Below are positions 24,201-35,900 of a DNA stretch of 64,000 bases, piece after piece (position 1 is the first letter of the stretch; the number at the start of each line of letters is the position of its first letter). A model generated the notes under the pieces. That model was not told the origin of the DNA and made no database searches. It saw only the letters and a program-made list of their open reading frames with translations. Source of the DNA: Blastomussa wellsi (taxonomy: Eukaryota > Cnidaria > Anthozoa > Scleractinia > Plerogyridae); assembly GCA_947652115.1 (NCBI GenBank), contig OX393570.1:19707590-19771589 (forward strand). The letters are read 5' to 3'. Made by a program: the position numbers and the translations under genes.

Positions 24201-26990
24201 AAAAACAAAGGAAAACATCCAGGGTCTGAAATTGCACCTTGCTGGTCATCAATGTGACTAAACAACTGACTGTTTATCTGCCAACAACTGACTGTTTATC
24301 TAAGTATCCGCTAAATTGAAAGGAGTTTTCCTGTTAATCTACGATTGTGGTGAGTTCCGCTGCTTGATTGTGGAAATATTTTGGCGACCACAAATTGCTG
24401 GCTGGTGATCAAACCTTTTTATTAAGAGACCCATCTGGCACCAAGGCCAAAAAGTTCATTTCAGGCCCTGGACATTATTTCAAGAAAAATATATAAATTA
24501 ATAGGCCAATAGAATGGGGAGATAGAGGAGATTTTTTAGACAATGGCAAACAGTTCTCCAAGCAATGGGGGAGGGGCACTCCTCTACAATGCCTATGTGA
24601 GGAGGTGCTGCTGTCTAGGGTATGGCTGTTTACATTGGACCTAGGATGGTACAGCATTGGACCAATATGGATGGACCAATGCTGGACCAATATGGATGGA
24701 CAAATGCTAGACCAACATGGATGGTATAAGATTGGCCCAATATGGATTGACCAATATAGATGGACAAAACTAATGCTGGACCAATATGGATGGTACAAGA
24801 TTGGGCCAATATGGATGGACCATATTGGGCCAAAGGGAGCAGCATTAAGCTAACTTACGTATTTCACAGAGACGTTTTTCGTTTGTTGACAACTTGTGAG
24901 AAGATGTTGACTTAGAACTTGAGCTTGATGATTGTGAACACAAGGAGGTTGATGAGGCTGATTTACATCTTAACAAGCTAAAGACAGGGGATGTATTAAA
25001 AACTATTAAAGAAAATGTTATATTTTCACTGACTGGAAAGTGACAACAATAAAGTGACAACAATAAAATGTTAATAAATGGACTATGTGCCACTGTACAA
25101 CTGATGAAAAAATGGGACTCCCATACATGTATGAAACAGATGGGGATACAATAAAAACCTGCATAAAAGAACGAGTGGATTAAGAATCTCCCGGCTGAAC
25201 ACATAAAAACCAATTCAGCCTGATAAATTCAAAAAATGGTTCTGAAATAATACAGGGTTCGTACTCTTTTGAGCTTTTGAAATTCCATGACTTTCCATGA
25301 CCTTTTCCATGACTTGTCCAAGTTTTCCATAACCTAACTTTGAGCATTTACTAATCATCTTTCATTTTAGGAACCCTTTTACTATTTTCTTCACAAGAAA
25401 ACCTAATTGATTTAGTACTTTTTTAATAAACATAATTTTTGGCGGCCTCGTGAGCTGCACACAAATTTGACATTGTGATGACAAAATTCATGGTCGATTA
25501 CAGGAAAGTACCACAACAAGCTCACATCTATTTGTTAATTAGCAACAAAAGTTACTGTTTTTTTTATGTCAATGTACCTTGACTTTGTATGTCTTCCAAG
25601 ATGCGATGACTGTTCCTGTGCTGTAACAGGACGTGAAGCATATCCATAAACCGTGCATGAAGACTGTGGTCTAAAAGGTTGCCGTGGAGATTTGCCAACA
25701 TCAGGCATACTCTGGTAATCTAGAGGAGAGTATTCAGTTGCATGGGGCCGTCGCAGTGCAGAGCCCACCAAAATGTGCTGCAAAGAAAATTATACACACT
25801 GTCTCATTTCCTCTTCTCAATAGACAAGTAACGAAATAGGTCATCCATTCCATTTGGTTGACCCTAGGCAATCCACAGGCATCCTTAGAGTATGGTAGGG
25901 GACTTGTAACAAAAATAGGAAAACATACCCCAGGGGAATACATAGCCTGCATGGAAAATGATGGAAAGAAATGTGTAATGAAAATTCAATTTGTTTGCTA
26001 TAACTGTTCTACACAACTTTTAATTGAGACTAATTTTGGACATGGAATTCCCACCTTTACTCCTAGTGTTAGGGATATCTGTCACAATGTTCTAGTTGCA
26101 CTCAGGGGCTTTAGCATTCATTTGTTGAGGGAGCGTCAGCAAATGAACCTGGGTCCAAACAGGTTGATCCAATGGGATGGCGGCTGGTACCTGTATAATA
26201 TTGCAATACTATTTAATTCTGTGATAAAAATTGTACCTGTGAACTCTGATTGTGTGTGTCTTGGTCTATTGACACACAGCTGTGGCTTTGTTGACTGCAC
26301 GGTCTGGAATGAGCTGTGTTCCTGGAGTTACATCGGCTCACACTTCTGTCACCTGATCCTGGATCAACAAAGTTTTGTACGACAGTGATCATTGTTATTA
26401 CATGATGTGTGTGATATTTATGGTAATCAAGAGGTGACAAGTGAAATTATGAAATAATTTCACACTTTTGTCCAAATTCATATGATTGAAATTATTTCCT
26501 AATTTCACGAGAATACATTTTGATTATCTTTTAATATCATAGCTGACAAATTATGCTCAAAATCTTGGGTTTTTGACTTGTTTATTGTATCGAGAAATTT
26601 CACGTCAAACTTTACCATAGCAAATTATCATTCACATGTGAAATTACAAATTAACGCTGAAATGTTGCGCCAAAATTAAGGAGTAATTTGTTACCCATGA
26701 TATAAGTGATGCTCATGAAACATACTTCTCCATACAAAATATCAGATGATAAAAACTAATGCAAGGAAGCCATAGGCTTTTCACCATAACTTAACTGAAG
26801 ACATTTTCATATATTTTGGCCCCATCGTGGTTGGGGACGATTGGTACAGTAAATATACCTCAATGAATTGATGTTGTTGTTGTTGCTGATGTTGCTGTAA
26901 ATCCACGGGAAAAGTTGGTTGATTAATGCCCAATATTTTGAAGAGGATACCAAGCAGAACGTTTTGCTTTTGAGGTCTTAATACATGAAT
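21233..26990 (-). CDS. Unrecognised minus-strand gene, Ser-rich centre and acidic C-terminal part
   Basis: Exons in transcript order: 26990-26859 (candidate; QQHQQQQQHQ), 26358-26237, 25777-25578, 24977-24859, an unresolved junction, then 23064-23008, 22492-22395, 21492-21233 with TAA. Phases match exactly from 26358 to 24859 (2/0, 0/2, 1/1) and from 23064 to the stop (1/2, 1/1, 2/stop). Acceptors (TTTGCAG, TTTTTAG, ATTTCAG) and donors (GTAAGT, GTAAGA, GTACAT) are good. A connecting exon between 23065 and 24858, and the first exon, were not found. The middle reads SASSTSLCSQSSSSSSKSTS; later LDSRALSKLGVYIPKPGLNS, then SSEEELIVEKEKEKVEKEER, ending YYYDYGDK. No signal peptide, membrane segment or known domain was recognised, so no function is proposed. 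Confidence 0.6.
21753..22029. mobile_element. Nested foldback transposon, almost perfect palindromes, 9-bp target duplication
   Basis: The outer ends are TAGACTACGAGCAGTCCC (21753-21770) and its reverse complement (22012-22029), flanked by the direct repeat ACACGTGGA at 21744-21752 and 22030-22038. Inside, 21881-21946 and 21954-22019 pair over 66 bp with one mismatch and a 7-bp loop. A second hairpin, 21771-21878 (ends TGACTCGTCC / GGACGAGTCA), interrupts the left arm and is flanked by the direct repeat GAGCAGTCCC (21761-21770, 21879-21888). This is one foldback element inserted into another. It lies in the last intron of the minus-strand gene. Confidence 0.85.
22820..22885. repeat. Decayed relative of the GTAGTC-ended foldback
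   Basis: ACTATTCGCCCATAGAAAAC followed by AAGGGCTTGTAGTCCAATTG matches the right half of the element at 16774-16877. The left half is not recognisable. Confidence 0.45.
23211..23817. mobile_element. GCTGCAAATAA-family element (R1), copy 1
   Basis: The left end AGGGCTGAAAAATAACAATT and the right end AATTATTTGCAACCCTG match the ends of the copies at 48412, 53907 and 58076. The shared inner block AGAATGTCCGGACATTTTTT and the CAAATGCAAATGCCAATG stretch are also present. The part from about 23400 to 23790, including a 74-residue minus-strand frame, is not in the other copies and may be a second insertion. Confidence 0.6.
24000..24195. repeat. AT-rich repeat with GTGCTAGTATG tandem motif
   Basis: AGTGCTAGTATGTTTG recurs three times within about 60 bp (24110-24170), followed by AAATAAAAATAAAAATAAAA. 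This resembles the 3' tail of a retroelement, but no coding remnant was recognised. Confidence 0.4.
24230..24420. repeat. Dispersed repeat, copy with CAACAACTGACTG motif
   Basis: GGGTCTGAAATTGCACC..GCCAACAACTGACTGTTTAT..GGCGACCACAAATTGCTGGC matches a region at 62930-63175 (GGTCCGAAATTTAATG..GCCAACAACTGACTTTTTAT..GGCGACCAGAAATTGCTACC). A shorter relative with CACCAGCTGGTGACT lies at 36680-36830. Each lies in a different intron. Confidence 0.6.
24645..24840. repeat. Minisatellite, GGACCAATATGGAT units
   Basis: The phrase (T)GGACCAATATGGATGGAC recurs about eight times with variable spacers (GCTGGACC, AAATGCTAG, TATAAGATTGGCCC). The array ends about 20 bp from the splice donor of the minus-strand exon 24859-24977. 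Both strands are open across it for 70 to 107 codons only because of the repetition. Confidence 0.85.
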
Positions 26991-27790
26991 ATTTTGTACA
27001 GGCAAGACGAAGTTTTAACCGCGCTTATCTCTCAACCATGATAGAGTCAGAATCCGTGTCAAACGCTAAAAAAAACACAGTGGCATCGAGCCTGATCGAG
27101 GTATAAATAGTTTGAATACCCAACAAAGCAAGTAATTTCAAGGAGCTTAACAACCCATGTCTGTATTATTCAAGCCACAAGACATTAATATTGCTTCCAG
27201 TAACGCTAACCTTTTCTGTTGCTTGCTTCTTGCGTGAGATCGAGGGGCAAATGAAATTGGTAATAAGTTAAACTACCCCTCTTTTCATGCATCTCATCAC
27301 CTCATCCTTCCGCGCAGAATTCCCGATTCTGTTGTAACTCGTAGTTGCAGAAAAAACTTATAAATTTACAAATAAAAACAGCACTCATTTTTTGCGAGGC
27401 CGATGGCCGCCATATTTTTCTGTCTTTGCCCTTGCCGTTGCCTTGGCAACTAAAAGTGATTCGTCTCCAGGCTCTCCTTCGGACGGCGAAATTTACAAAA
27501 GAAACGAAAACTGCCAGATCTGCAAGAGACCGCCAGCCCAAAAATAAACTGTAACGCACTCAAAACTGCAAGGCTGACACTACGTAAAAATTGACGATGC
27601 GAGACATCAACATGATCGAAACCGACAAAGCAGGGCTGTAATCGAGGACAGCTGTTTCGCAGTAACTGGGGCTCGTCAGCACACAGGGGATGGTGTATGG
27701 TGTATGTGTATGCACCACAGTTTCTTTATAAACTTACCCCCTCTGTCTATTTGTATGTTCGAAATATAAAGAAATGTATGGGCGATTCGG

Positions 27791-27845
27791 AGGATTTTGC
27801 GTTGACCGTTGCCTCACGTTAAGCGACAGTCAACGCAAAATCCTC
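27791..27845. repeat. Short hairpin
   Basis: GGAGGATTTTGCGTTGAC is mirrored by GTCAACGCAAAATCCTCC with a loop of about 20 bp. It may be a very short MITE or a cruciform-forming site. It lies about 120 bp left of the repeat element at 27909. Confidence 0.65.
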
Positions 27846-27908
27846 CAAATCGCTCAAATTCACCATTTTGAGCCGAAGAACGACAAAAAACAACGCATTT
27901 CCAAGGGC

Positions 27909-28053
27909 GTAGCCAGGGGGGGTCCTGGGGTGCCCGTGACCCCCCTTTTTGAGATATTTTTTAAGTAAATAAGTGAAACACAGTGTGGAGGTTGACTTGT
28001 CAAACTGGTGAGCACAATGGGTGTGACCCTCCCTTTGAAAAATCCTGGCTACC
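27909..28053. mobile_element. GTAGCCAGG-ended MITE, copy 1
   Basis: The ends GTAGCCAGG and CCTGGCTAC are perfect inverted repeats. The body holds GGTGCCCGTGACCCCCC, AAGTAAATAAGTGAAACA and GACCCTCCCTTTGAAAAATC. The second copy is inverted at 45088-45247. It explains overlapping ORFs here on both strands. Confidence 0.75.
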
Positions 28054-29216
28054 CCAACGATTTCTAACAAATAGACGCACTGCTTGTATGGGTCCCCAGG
28101 GGGTCTTTGTCTTTGTTTTGACCCGCGTGAAAAGCCTCTGTTTCTTTGATTACGCCGTTCCAATGACAGGCCTGTTTAAATCGGTTTTGTCCAGATTTTG
28201 GACTCGCGAGCTACGGGATTTGACCGCCTTCGGGACTTTGAATCTAACAGACACTGTGATTGGTTATTTGGCTTATTCTTATTTATTTAACTATCATTTT
28301 GTCATAACAAGTAAGTACTATCAAGCGTTCAGATCTCAAGTACTCAGCCACGGATGACACAGTTTGACTATCCTTGTTTATTACATGTAATTCTCAGTAT
28401 TATTACGTTTTGGCCTTTTTCCATCTTGGCATAAAAAGTCTCATCGTAAACAAATGAATTTCATCAGTTTGGTCCCAGGGGCACTCAGTTAAATACTTTA
28501 TTTGTTATTTATGTAGTACGAAGCCTCATTCGAGACCATCACTGAGGTGTGAAAATTTGGATCAGTTCATCGTATCCAAGCATCACATATGGAAAATACA
28601 CAAACTGGCACCTGTGTTCCAAACGCCTGAACAGTCAACATCTTGCAACCTATTCTAAGCAGTAATCGTTTATCTGTTGGTTGAACGACCACCCCGGCAC
28701 TGATCAGCTGGCACCCTGATAATTGTTGTGGAGGACCAAGCAATTAAGAAAGAAGTAATTCCTTAACATAAAAAAATACGTTTGACACTCGACTAAAAAC
28801 GCTCAATCATAAGATACGTGCAACATATAGTAAGACAAGCCGCACTTCCTGTATGGTTGCAGCGGCAAAAACTGTTGTCCTGGTCACTCGCTTGTAAAAA
28901 AGCGATCAAATAAGACAAAGAGATGGTACAAACAAAAAGCCGAATTCATTTTCCTTACTTTATTGAAAAAGAAGGCAAAATGTAATGTTACTGACCCATC
29001 AAGTCCACGTTATTTCAAACTTTATATAACGTATTTAACGCTGCTCAGAATCTCAACGCCCCAAATAGCAACAACACAGCGTACATCAGAAAGTCACGGT
29101 CCACTGGAAACATTTACGTCAATCTTTTATTTCTCGATTCGGGAGTTTGGGATATCTTGTTTATAATAATATAATAGTGGAGCTTTGGGGGCTAAGTGCT
29201 ACGCCCAGAGGGGAGC

Positions 29217-29232
29217 GGGGGGGGGGGGGGGG
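29217..29232. repeat. G16 homopolymer
   Basis: A run of 16 G sits between two direct copies of GCTAAGTGCTAC (near 29191 and 29241). Exact length may be affected by sequencing or assembly error. Confidence 0.8.
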
Positions 29233-30171
29233 AACGTTGGGCGCTAAGTGCTACTTAAAATGCAACAATATTGGGAGACATGTTGAAAGAAAATATTACC
29301 CGTTTTACCACACTTTAAAGGACAAAACCCTAGATAACAGGAACAGCGAATATGGTTTTTGTGCTACTGAAAACTTTTAGTGTCTACTCTTTGAGGACTT
29401 TGAGAAGTTATTTATTGCAAAGAAATAAAACAAACACTCTTTTAATAACACAACTTTTCGAAAGATGTTACAGACTTAAGATTTCTAGAAGTAGTGCTGG
29501 TCTTTTTAGAATTAATGATCATTAATTAATCTTGTGCAAAGGAGAACTCGAAAACGTTCTTCAACACAAACTTTGTGAAAGGTCTCTCAGCTACACAAGT
29601 TCTCACTCTTGATAATTGTTACATAAAAGTGATCGACTATTTCTGACCATTTCTGTGTTTGAAGAGTTAAGAAGAGCTTTTTTAGAGAGTATGTTAACCG
29701 TGGACAAAGTTAAGAAAGTTAATGATGCAATATGATTTTGTCTCGCCAGCTTTGTGCCTCTTGTAAGCCCCCTCCTAAACTGAGAGGAAAGACTTGGGCC
29801 TTGCAAAATACATATTACGTTATAAAAATCAGCTTTCCTGTAGTTCTAGGACAAGTTAAGATTACTTTAAGTAAATTTAGGCTGATTGAGTTTTTTTCCG
29901 AATCAACGTGATGTGAGAAGTTTTTCAAGCGTCTTTTCGAGGTCGGTTTTTCGGTCCGAGTTGCCGTGAATTCCAAAATCTCCCAGGAACAAAATAAAAG
30001 TTTGTTTCTCAAAAAATCGCAAAGTTCTTTGACTTACTTTGTTTGGTGGACAATGAAGTCAATTATCGGAACGACCTTTTACGTTCTCCACCAATCCAAC
30101 GTTTCCACTGCAAAACTTGCGGAAAGTTTGTCACAAACAAATCGCTGGCTGCCATGCCAACGGGTTAGACG

Positions 30172-30179
30172 TGACGTCA
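30172..30179. promoter_or_regulatory. CRE-like palindrome upstream of the large plus-strand gene
   Basis: TGACGTCA is a perfect CREB/ATF consensus, inside a GC-rich patch (CGTGACGTCACGGCGGCGC) 355 bp before the proposed start codon. No TATA box was seen nearby, so a CpG-type promoter with a CRE is plausible. Function is inferred. Confidence 0.4.
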
Positions 30180-30533
30180 CGGCGGCGCAATCAACGTGAT
30201 CTCGCGCAAAGAACAAATTTTCATTACAAAACATCGCAGAACTTATTCTTCCGAGTCAGGAATACTTTATCACATAATCAAGGAAGTCACTTCATTATTA
30301 ATTGTTAGCTTTGATACGGGGGATTTTGTGGAAATCTGCGTCTTATGCTGGTGTATTTTGGACGCCAACAGAGTTGTTAGAAGCATTTCTCCGTTCAACA
30401 TGACAATTTATTTACGTTCAGCTAAGCGCAGCTGGAATTTCTGCAGATAGCAATTGCTGTGATCAACTACGTTATTACGGTGTTTTCGAGGCTTCTGCCT
30501 CGCTAGAGGATTGAAGTGAACAAGGCATCAAAT

Positions 30534-32931
30534 ATGTGGATTTTAGATATGTTAAACCGTAACACACTTTCGACCGGGAAACTGCAGGCCAGTTTTCTCG
30601 TAATGTTTGGGTTAATTCTTCTGAGTTACACCGGTGAGTTTGAAACCACTCATGATCATTGAAGTTTCGCCCCGTCTTTTGTGCTCTTTGTAAAGAGAGG
30701 TTTTGTTACACTCTGGGATTACGAATGCGATCTTTCATTTCATAGATTTAGCTGGGGCGGCTTGTGATTGCGAGACGGAATGTTCTTGTAGTAAAAGCAA
30801 CTGCACCGCGGGGAAATATTGGCTTTCCGAGGCTTCAGGATGTGTTGAATGCCCTGCCGGGCACTTGTAAGTAACATTACTTGCTACGAATATTCATATA
30901 TTTAAGATAATATTAGATTACTCTGTAATTTTTAACATAATTGAATGAAAGATTTCAAAGGATTCCTACATGGAAAAACGAACTGATGTTCAATTTTAAC
31001 GTGAATTTTCGTTGTCAAGACGTTGAATCGTGCACTAACTTGTATACGTTGATCTTATGTTGTATTATCAGCTGAAAGTGGTTGAATAATATACTGTTTT
31101 TATTTCAATTGGACTGAAGGTTTCACTAACTTTCGATATTGTGACTGTTGTTAGCTGCCTGGGAAACGAAACCGCTCCACAACCCTGTCCAGCAGGAACC
31201 GAGAATTCGAACACCGGTTCCGTGAATTCGTCGGCTTGTTCGGTAAGACCATTTATCTATTCACACAGGATTGTTTTGATTAGAGCTTCAGTGCAAAATT
31301 AACTCTATATCCTGCCTCGTAACGTCGGCTAGATGTTAATGTATCCATATGTTAGCTGATTTCAATTTATGACTTCTGATTGACACTGATTTCATGAGCC
31401 ATTTGCAGGTGATTTTTTTAATTATGCAACCTGTTAGAGGAAACAAACATCCCTCTCATTCAAAGTTTGCAATTTTCAGGAGGCATGTCAAGCTTAGTTA
31501 AATTTAAACATACAATACCCAATTTTGGAAATATTAGCCAATCGAAAGACTAGCTAGTCTGCTATCTTCATTTCCTGCAAATTATGAAGTCACCGACCGG
31601 ATGTCGCCAAACAAATTTGGGTGTGGTGTACACCTAACATATTAATTTGTACTTGGTATACTTCAGGGACATTTATATTAGGCTTGTTTCGTCTCACTAT
31701 ATTATGTATTTTGGTTCAACTACATCTTGTCAAAATGCATGGCTCTGATCCGCCAGACTTAAATAATATAGCGTTGGAGAAACCAAAAAGGTATAGCTAG
31801 CCTACTGACAAGCTTCCCAAACACCCAGTACTCAACGCTTTGCGCTTTGCGCTTAGCACCCCTCTGATACAGGGGCCTGCCTACAGGAGGCTATTGTAAA
31901 GTCTGCATATGAGCCTTGTGGCCCATCAGGTCAGAGCTCATCCTGGGTGCTGTAGCATGAAGCAGCTGAGAGTATTGCTACTGCCCCCCCCCCCCCCCCC
32001 CCCCCCGAATGGGATGCTAGTCCATTACAGGGTTTTCCCCCAGTCAAAAAGGCCGAAAACATAAAGAAATGTATGAAGCTTAACAGGAATTTCCACTGGG
32101 GTGGGGGACGTATGGATAATTTATTGAACACCTTACCACACATTAATTTTGTTGATTCTGTTTGTGTTCCAGGCTTGTGAGTCTGGGTCTAACAGCACAG
32201 CAGGGTCCGTATCTTGTACCCCTTGCCCTGCTGGTTATGACTGTATATCATCACCTGGAAATGTCACGCTGTGTCCAGCTGGAACTTATTCTAATTATGG
32301 AGAAGGAATATGTCACTCATGTCCCAGTGGCAAAGTTTGCTTAGATCCTTCACATCAGCCTCAGGTATCTTACGCTGATAGTGTTGGTTCAATTCAATCA
32401 TCATAAATTGTTGAGCACTGAAGCATCTTTCAATAACATGCACACAAACTCTGAACTGCAGTACCAAACTAACAAATTGCATTCTACTGTCATCAATTAA
32501 TAACATAACTTGCAGCAGTGCAATAAGATTGCATTTCACCATATAATTTCCATAATTTCAATGGTATCGAGGACCATTGTTATCAGTCGGCAATGCATTA
32601 AGGACACATGTAAATTATTTACTGAGACATTTGAATAACTTTAATGTATAAATTTACTTCATTTTTCATCCTATAATTTCTTGGAAATGTTTCTACAGCA
32701 AATGGTTCTGGTGTATTTAACTCCTTGAATTTGTAATGTCACAGTGAAAACCAAAATATTTTTGTTATAGTACTGTCCTGGAGGTTATGAACCAGGTGTG
32801 CCACAGACAAAGTGTTCACCTTGTGAGGCAGGAACATTCTCGTTCAATGGGACATCCTGCCAAGCATGTGCTAATGGAAGCTACAGCCTTGAAGGAGCAG
32901 CAGAATGTATTGTCTGTCCATTTGGACATCA
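30534..32931 (+). other. Exons 1-5 of the GCC-repeat gene: signal peptide and N-terminal cysteine region
   Basis: Exon 1 is 30534-30633 (ATG, phase 1 donor). Exon 2 is 30746-30866 (ACDCETECSCSKSNC, a Cys-dense start of the mature protein), exon 3 31155-31242, exon 4 32173-32364 and exon 5 32771-32931. The ATG at 30534 gives a 34-residue N terminus with a hydrophobic stretch at residues 19-34; an in-frame Met at residue 6 is an alternative start. Exon 2 is not a GCC repeat, but its final SGCVECPAGH begins the repeat pattern that continues to the window edge. Confidence 0.85.
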
Positions 32932-35900
32932 GTGAGTGTGTTTAATGTTCAATTCATATTATATCTACCTGAACAGGGTTGTCAAAAGTAGTTGGCTGCC
33001 TACCAAAATCACCATCTACTTCAATCCTTTTCTTAACTTGGCAAGCTACTTTGCCAGGCTGTTACAATATTATTATCTTCGTCACCATCTTTGTCGCTTT
33101 TATTGTTCTTATTCTTCAGATTGACTGTAAGTAAAGGCAGCCACATATTTCTTAAAAGTAAAAAGTACATGAAATGAAAGTACAGACAGACCTTGAAGTG
33201 CCAATAAGCCTGAAAAAATTTGAGATGCTTCAAGTGATCACCAAAACAAAAAATAATTAAAAGAAGAATAACAAAACTAAATACCTAGTGAGTAAGGTGA
33301 TGGAATCAAGTTCAGTCTAAAAGATATATAAACCTAACTGCAATAAAATTGAATGGGAAAACAAAAATGGAAAAAGGAAAATAGGAATTACCGGTAATTA
33401 GGCAGACACACTGTATTTTCGGGTTGTAATAACTCCCAAAGCAGATAATTATCAGCATGTTATAATTGCACATTTTGAACTTTCCCTTCTGACAGCATAA
33501 TTTTCTAACTGTAAATTAATTTGGTTATTGTTGTGAACTTGGGAAGCTAAATTAATGTTAAAGCTCATTAACCATTTTTGGTATTTTTTAAATGGTAACA
33601 TTATTGCAGTTTGGTGTATTAACCTGAAGTTAATTAACTCAGAAAAATGATGTTATGTTTTTCAGCTGTGCTAATCCAAGTGCAGATCCATCTCAGTGTC
33701 CAAATGGTACTTATGCACCGTCAGGAAGCCTGCAGTGTCTGCCTTGTCCAAAGGGATCTCATTGTCCATCTGCAGGACTTCCTGAGTACATTCCTTGTGT
33801 TATTGGCACTTACACAGACAGTGTCAATCAAACTAGCTGTCAGAGCTGTCCAGCTGGTCAGAAGTGTCCAAATCCAGCCGAACCACCAGTAGACTGCCCT
33901 ACTGGTACATACAGCACGGGTGCTGCGGCAAATTGTATTGTGTGCCCTGAGGGACATAGGTGAGTATATTGTGTCAACAAGATGAAGAATTTCACTATTT
34001 ACAAATGTATTACATTTGACAGAAAAGAGTTGTCCAGCCATGACAGGAATGATTTATAATTGTTGATTTTTTTTCTCAGTTGCCCTGTAAAATCGGAAGG
34101 CCCCATTCCATGCAGAAATGGCAGTTTTGCACCAGCAATGAGCACGTACTGCCACTCTTGTCCTATTGGTTCACATTGTCCATCTGAAAAGCTCTCTTAC
34201 CACCTTCCTTGTGCAAATGGTTCTTTCTCACTTGTTGAGAATGCCACTACTTGTACCGAGTGTCCTGCTGGTTCAAAGTGCCCTAATCCAGCTGTGGGAC
34301 CAGTAGAGTGTGAAAATGGGACGTACAGTAAGGCTGGAGCCACCCACTGTATAGAATGTCCAAGTGGACACAGGTGAGATAATAATAATAATTATCGTCA
34401 TCATCATCATCAACATTGTCATCACCATCATCATCAATGTCATCATCATTATCATATCATTATACAATTACTATAACAAATGGAAAGTTACTGAAAGAAA
34501 AGGAAAGCTGAAAAAAAAAATAGTTAATACTGAAACACATTTATATAAGAATTAAATGCCGTAAGTGCTTTTTTAACGGAGCCAGGGGAGGACAAGGAGG
34601 AGGAGTTGTAAAATTTAAGTCTTTGGTAAAAAACGGAAAATTGCTTGATGTTAGTCCGACAGAACGGCGAACAAAAACCATGAGAGTTCCTTGTATGATA
34701 CGAATGAATTTGTCTCTGTAAGATATATTTGCAATCAGATTTTTGAGGAAGAGTACTGTTTTGGTAGGAGTACATAAAGCTAGTTGAAATAGGTGTATAT
34801 GTTGTGGTTTAAATTTATCCCTGGTTTAAAATTTTTTAAACCAGTTTGATTTTTATTTCCCTTTGTCTCATGTTGATTAGCATAATCTGAAACAAAGGGA
34901 AATCAATATCAAACTGGTTTAAAAAATTTCAAACCAGGGATAAATTTAAACCACAACACATATATAGGTTGTACTGTACATCATTTTGTATGAGGCAGGT
35001 ACAAAAGGTGGACTGGATCAACTCAGGTCATTGCTTTGACTGAAAATAACAACAAATGTTTTATGCCTCATTCTTGAATAGTGGCTATTGGTATTCAAAT
35101 CAGTGATTTGAGTTGACCTGGATTGACTTTTTGCTATACAATCATGTTAATTGTATTTTGACCCAAACGCAAAGGTCATGGGGTTATGAACTCAAGCATA
35201 AATTATTCTTGCATGTTCTTTTCACCCTGTAATGTATAAAAAGAGGACTAACTTGAGAACATATTGCTGTTCCTTAGATGCACCAACAAATCAGCTGATC
35301 CAGTTGCATGCTTGCAAGGATTCTTTGCACCACCAGGAAGCGTGGAATGCCAAGAGTGTCCTGTTGGCTCCCACTGTCCATCCAACAGCTCTGGCAAGCA
35401 TGTGCCATGTTCTCCAGGCTCGTATGCTAATGAGACATCATTATCCAGGTGCTTGGGCTGTCCAGCTGGTTACTTCTGTCAAAATCCAGCGGAATCGCCA
35501 GTCCTTTGTGAAAATGGAACATACAGTAAGGGGAATGCTTCCAATTGCACAGTGTGCCCTCCAGGCTTCAGGTACACATGCTAGATAATTACGAATCGTT
35601 GCAGTTGTTGATTCAAAGAGCTTGGGCCTTTGGGGTGGGGGGGGAGGGTCGAAACCCACATAGATCCTGCTGGACTATGTGTCTCTGCTGTACTATCAAG
35701 TTAAAATTTTTTAAGCTGGTAGTAAATTCATTTCGAAGCATCCCTAACAAGCATCTAGCTTTTTAAATATAGAAGTGCTGTTTCTTGGTGTGTTCAAATG
35801 GGTTTGGAGTGAACCTCTCTTCACTTTCTCTGTTATACCACAGCTGTCCCAACAAATATTCAGACCCTGTGGCATGCCAGGCTAAGACATATGGACCGGG

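Larger units (their letters stand above)
26991..30533. other. Intergenic region between the two divergent genes
   Basis: The minus-strand gene and the large plus-strand gene diverge from here. The stretch 27380-27560 is GC-rich, contains GGCCGATGGCCGCCATATTT (a YY1-like GCCGCCAT box) and is a plausible promoter or first-exon region of the minus-strand gene. Further right are a short hairpin at 27791-27843, a MITE at 27909-28053, a G16 run at 29217-29232 and an upstream region of the large gene with a CRE-like site. No accepted exon lies between 28100 and 30530. Confidence 0.5.

Noticed and set aside
24475..24853. ORFs of 70 to 107 codons on both strands
   Set aside because: They are produced by the GGACCAATATGGAT minisatellite.
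25858..26388. 176-codon plus-strand ORF
   Set aside because: It is antisense to the minus-strand exon at 26237-26358, which has good splice sites and phase agreement with its neighbours. The plus frame has no family features.
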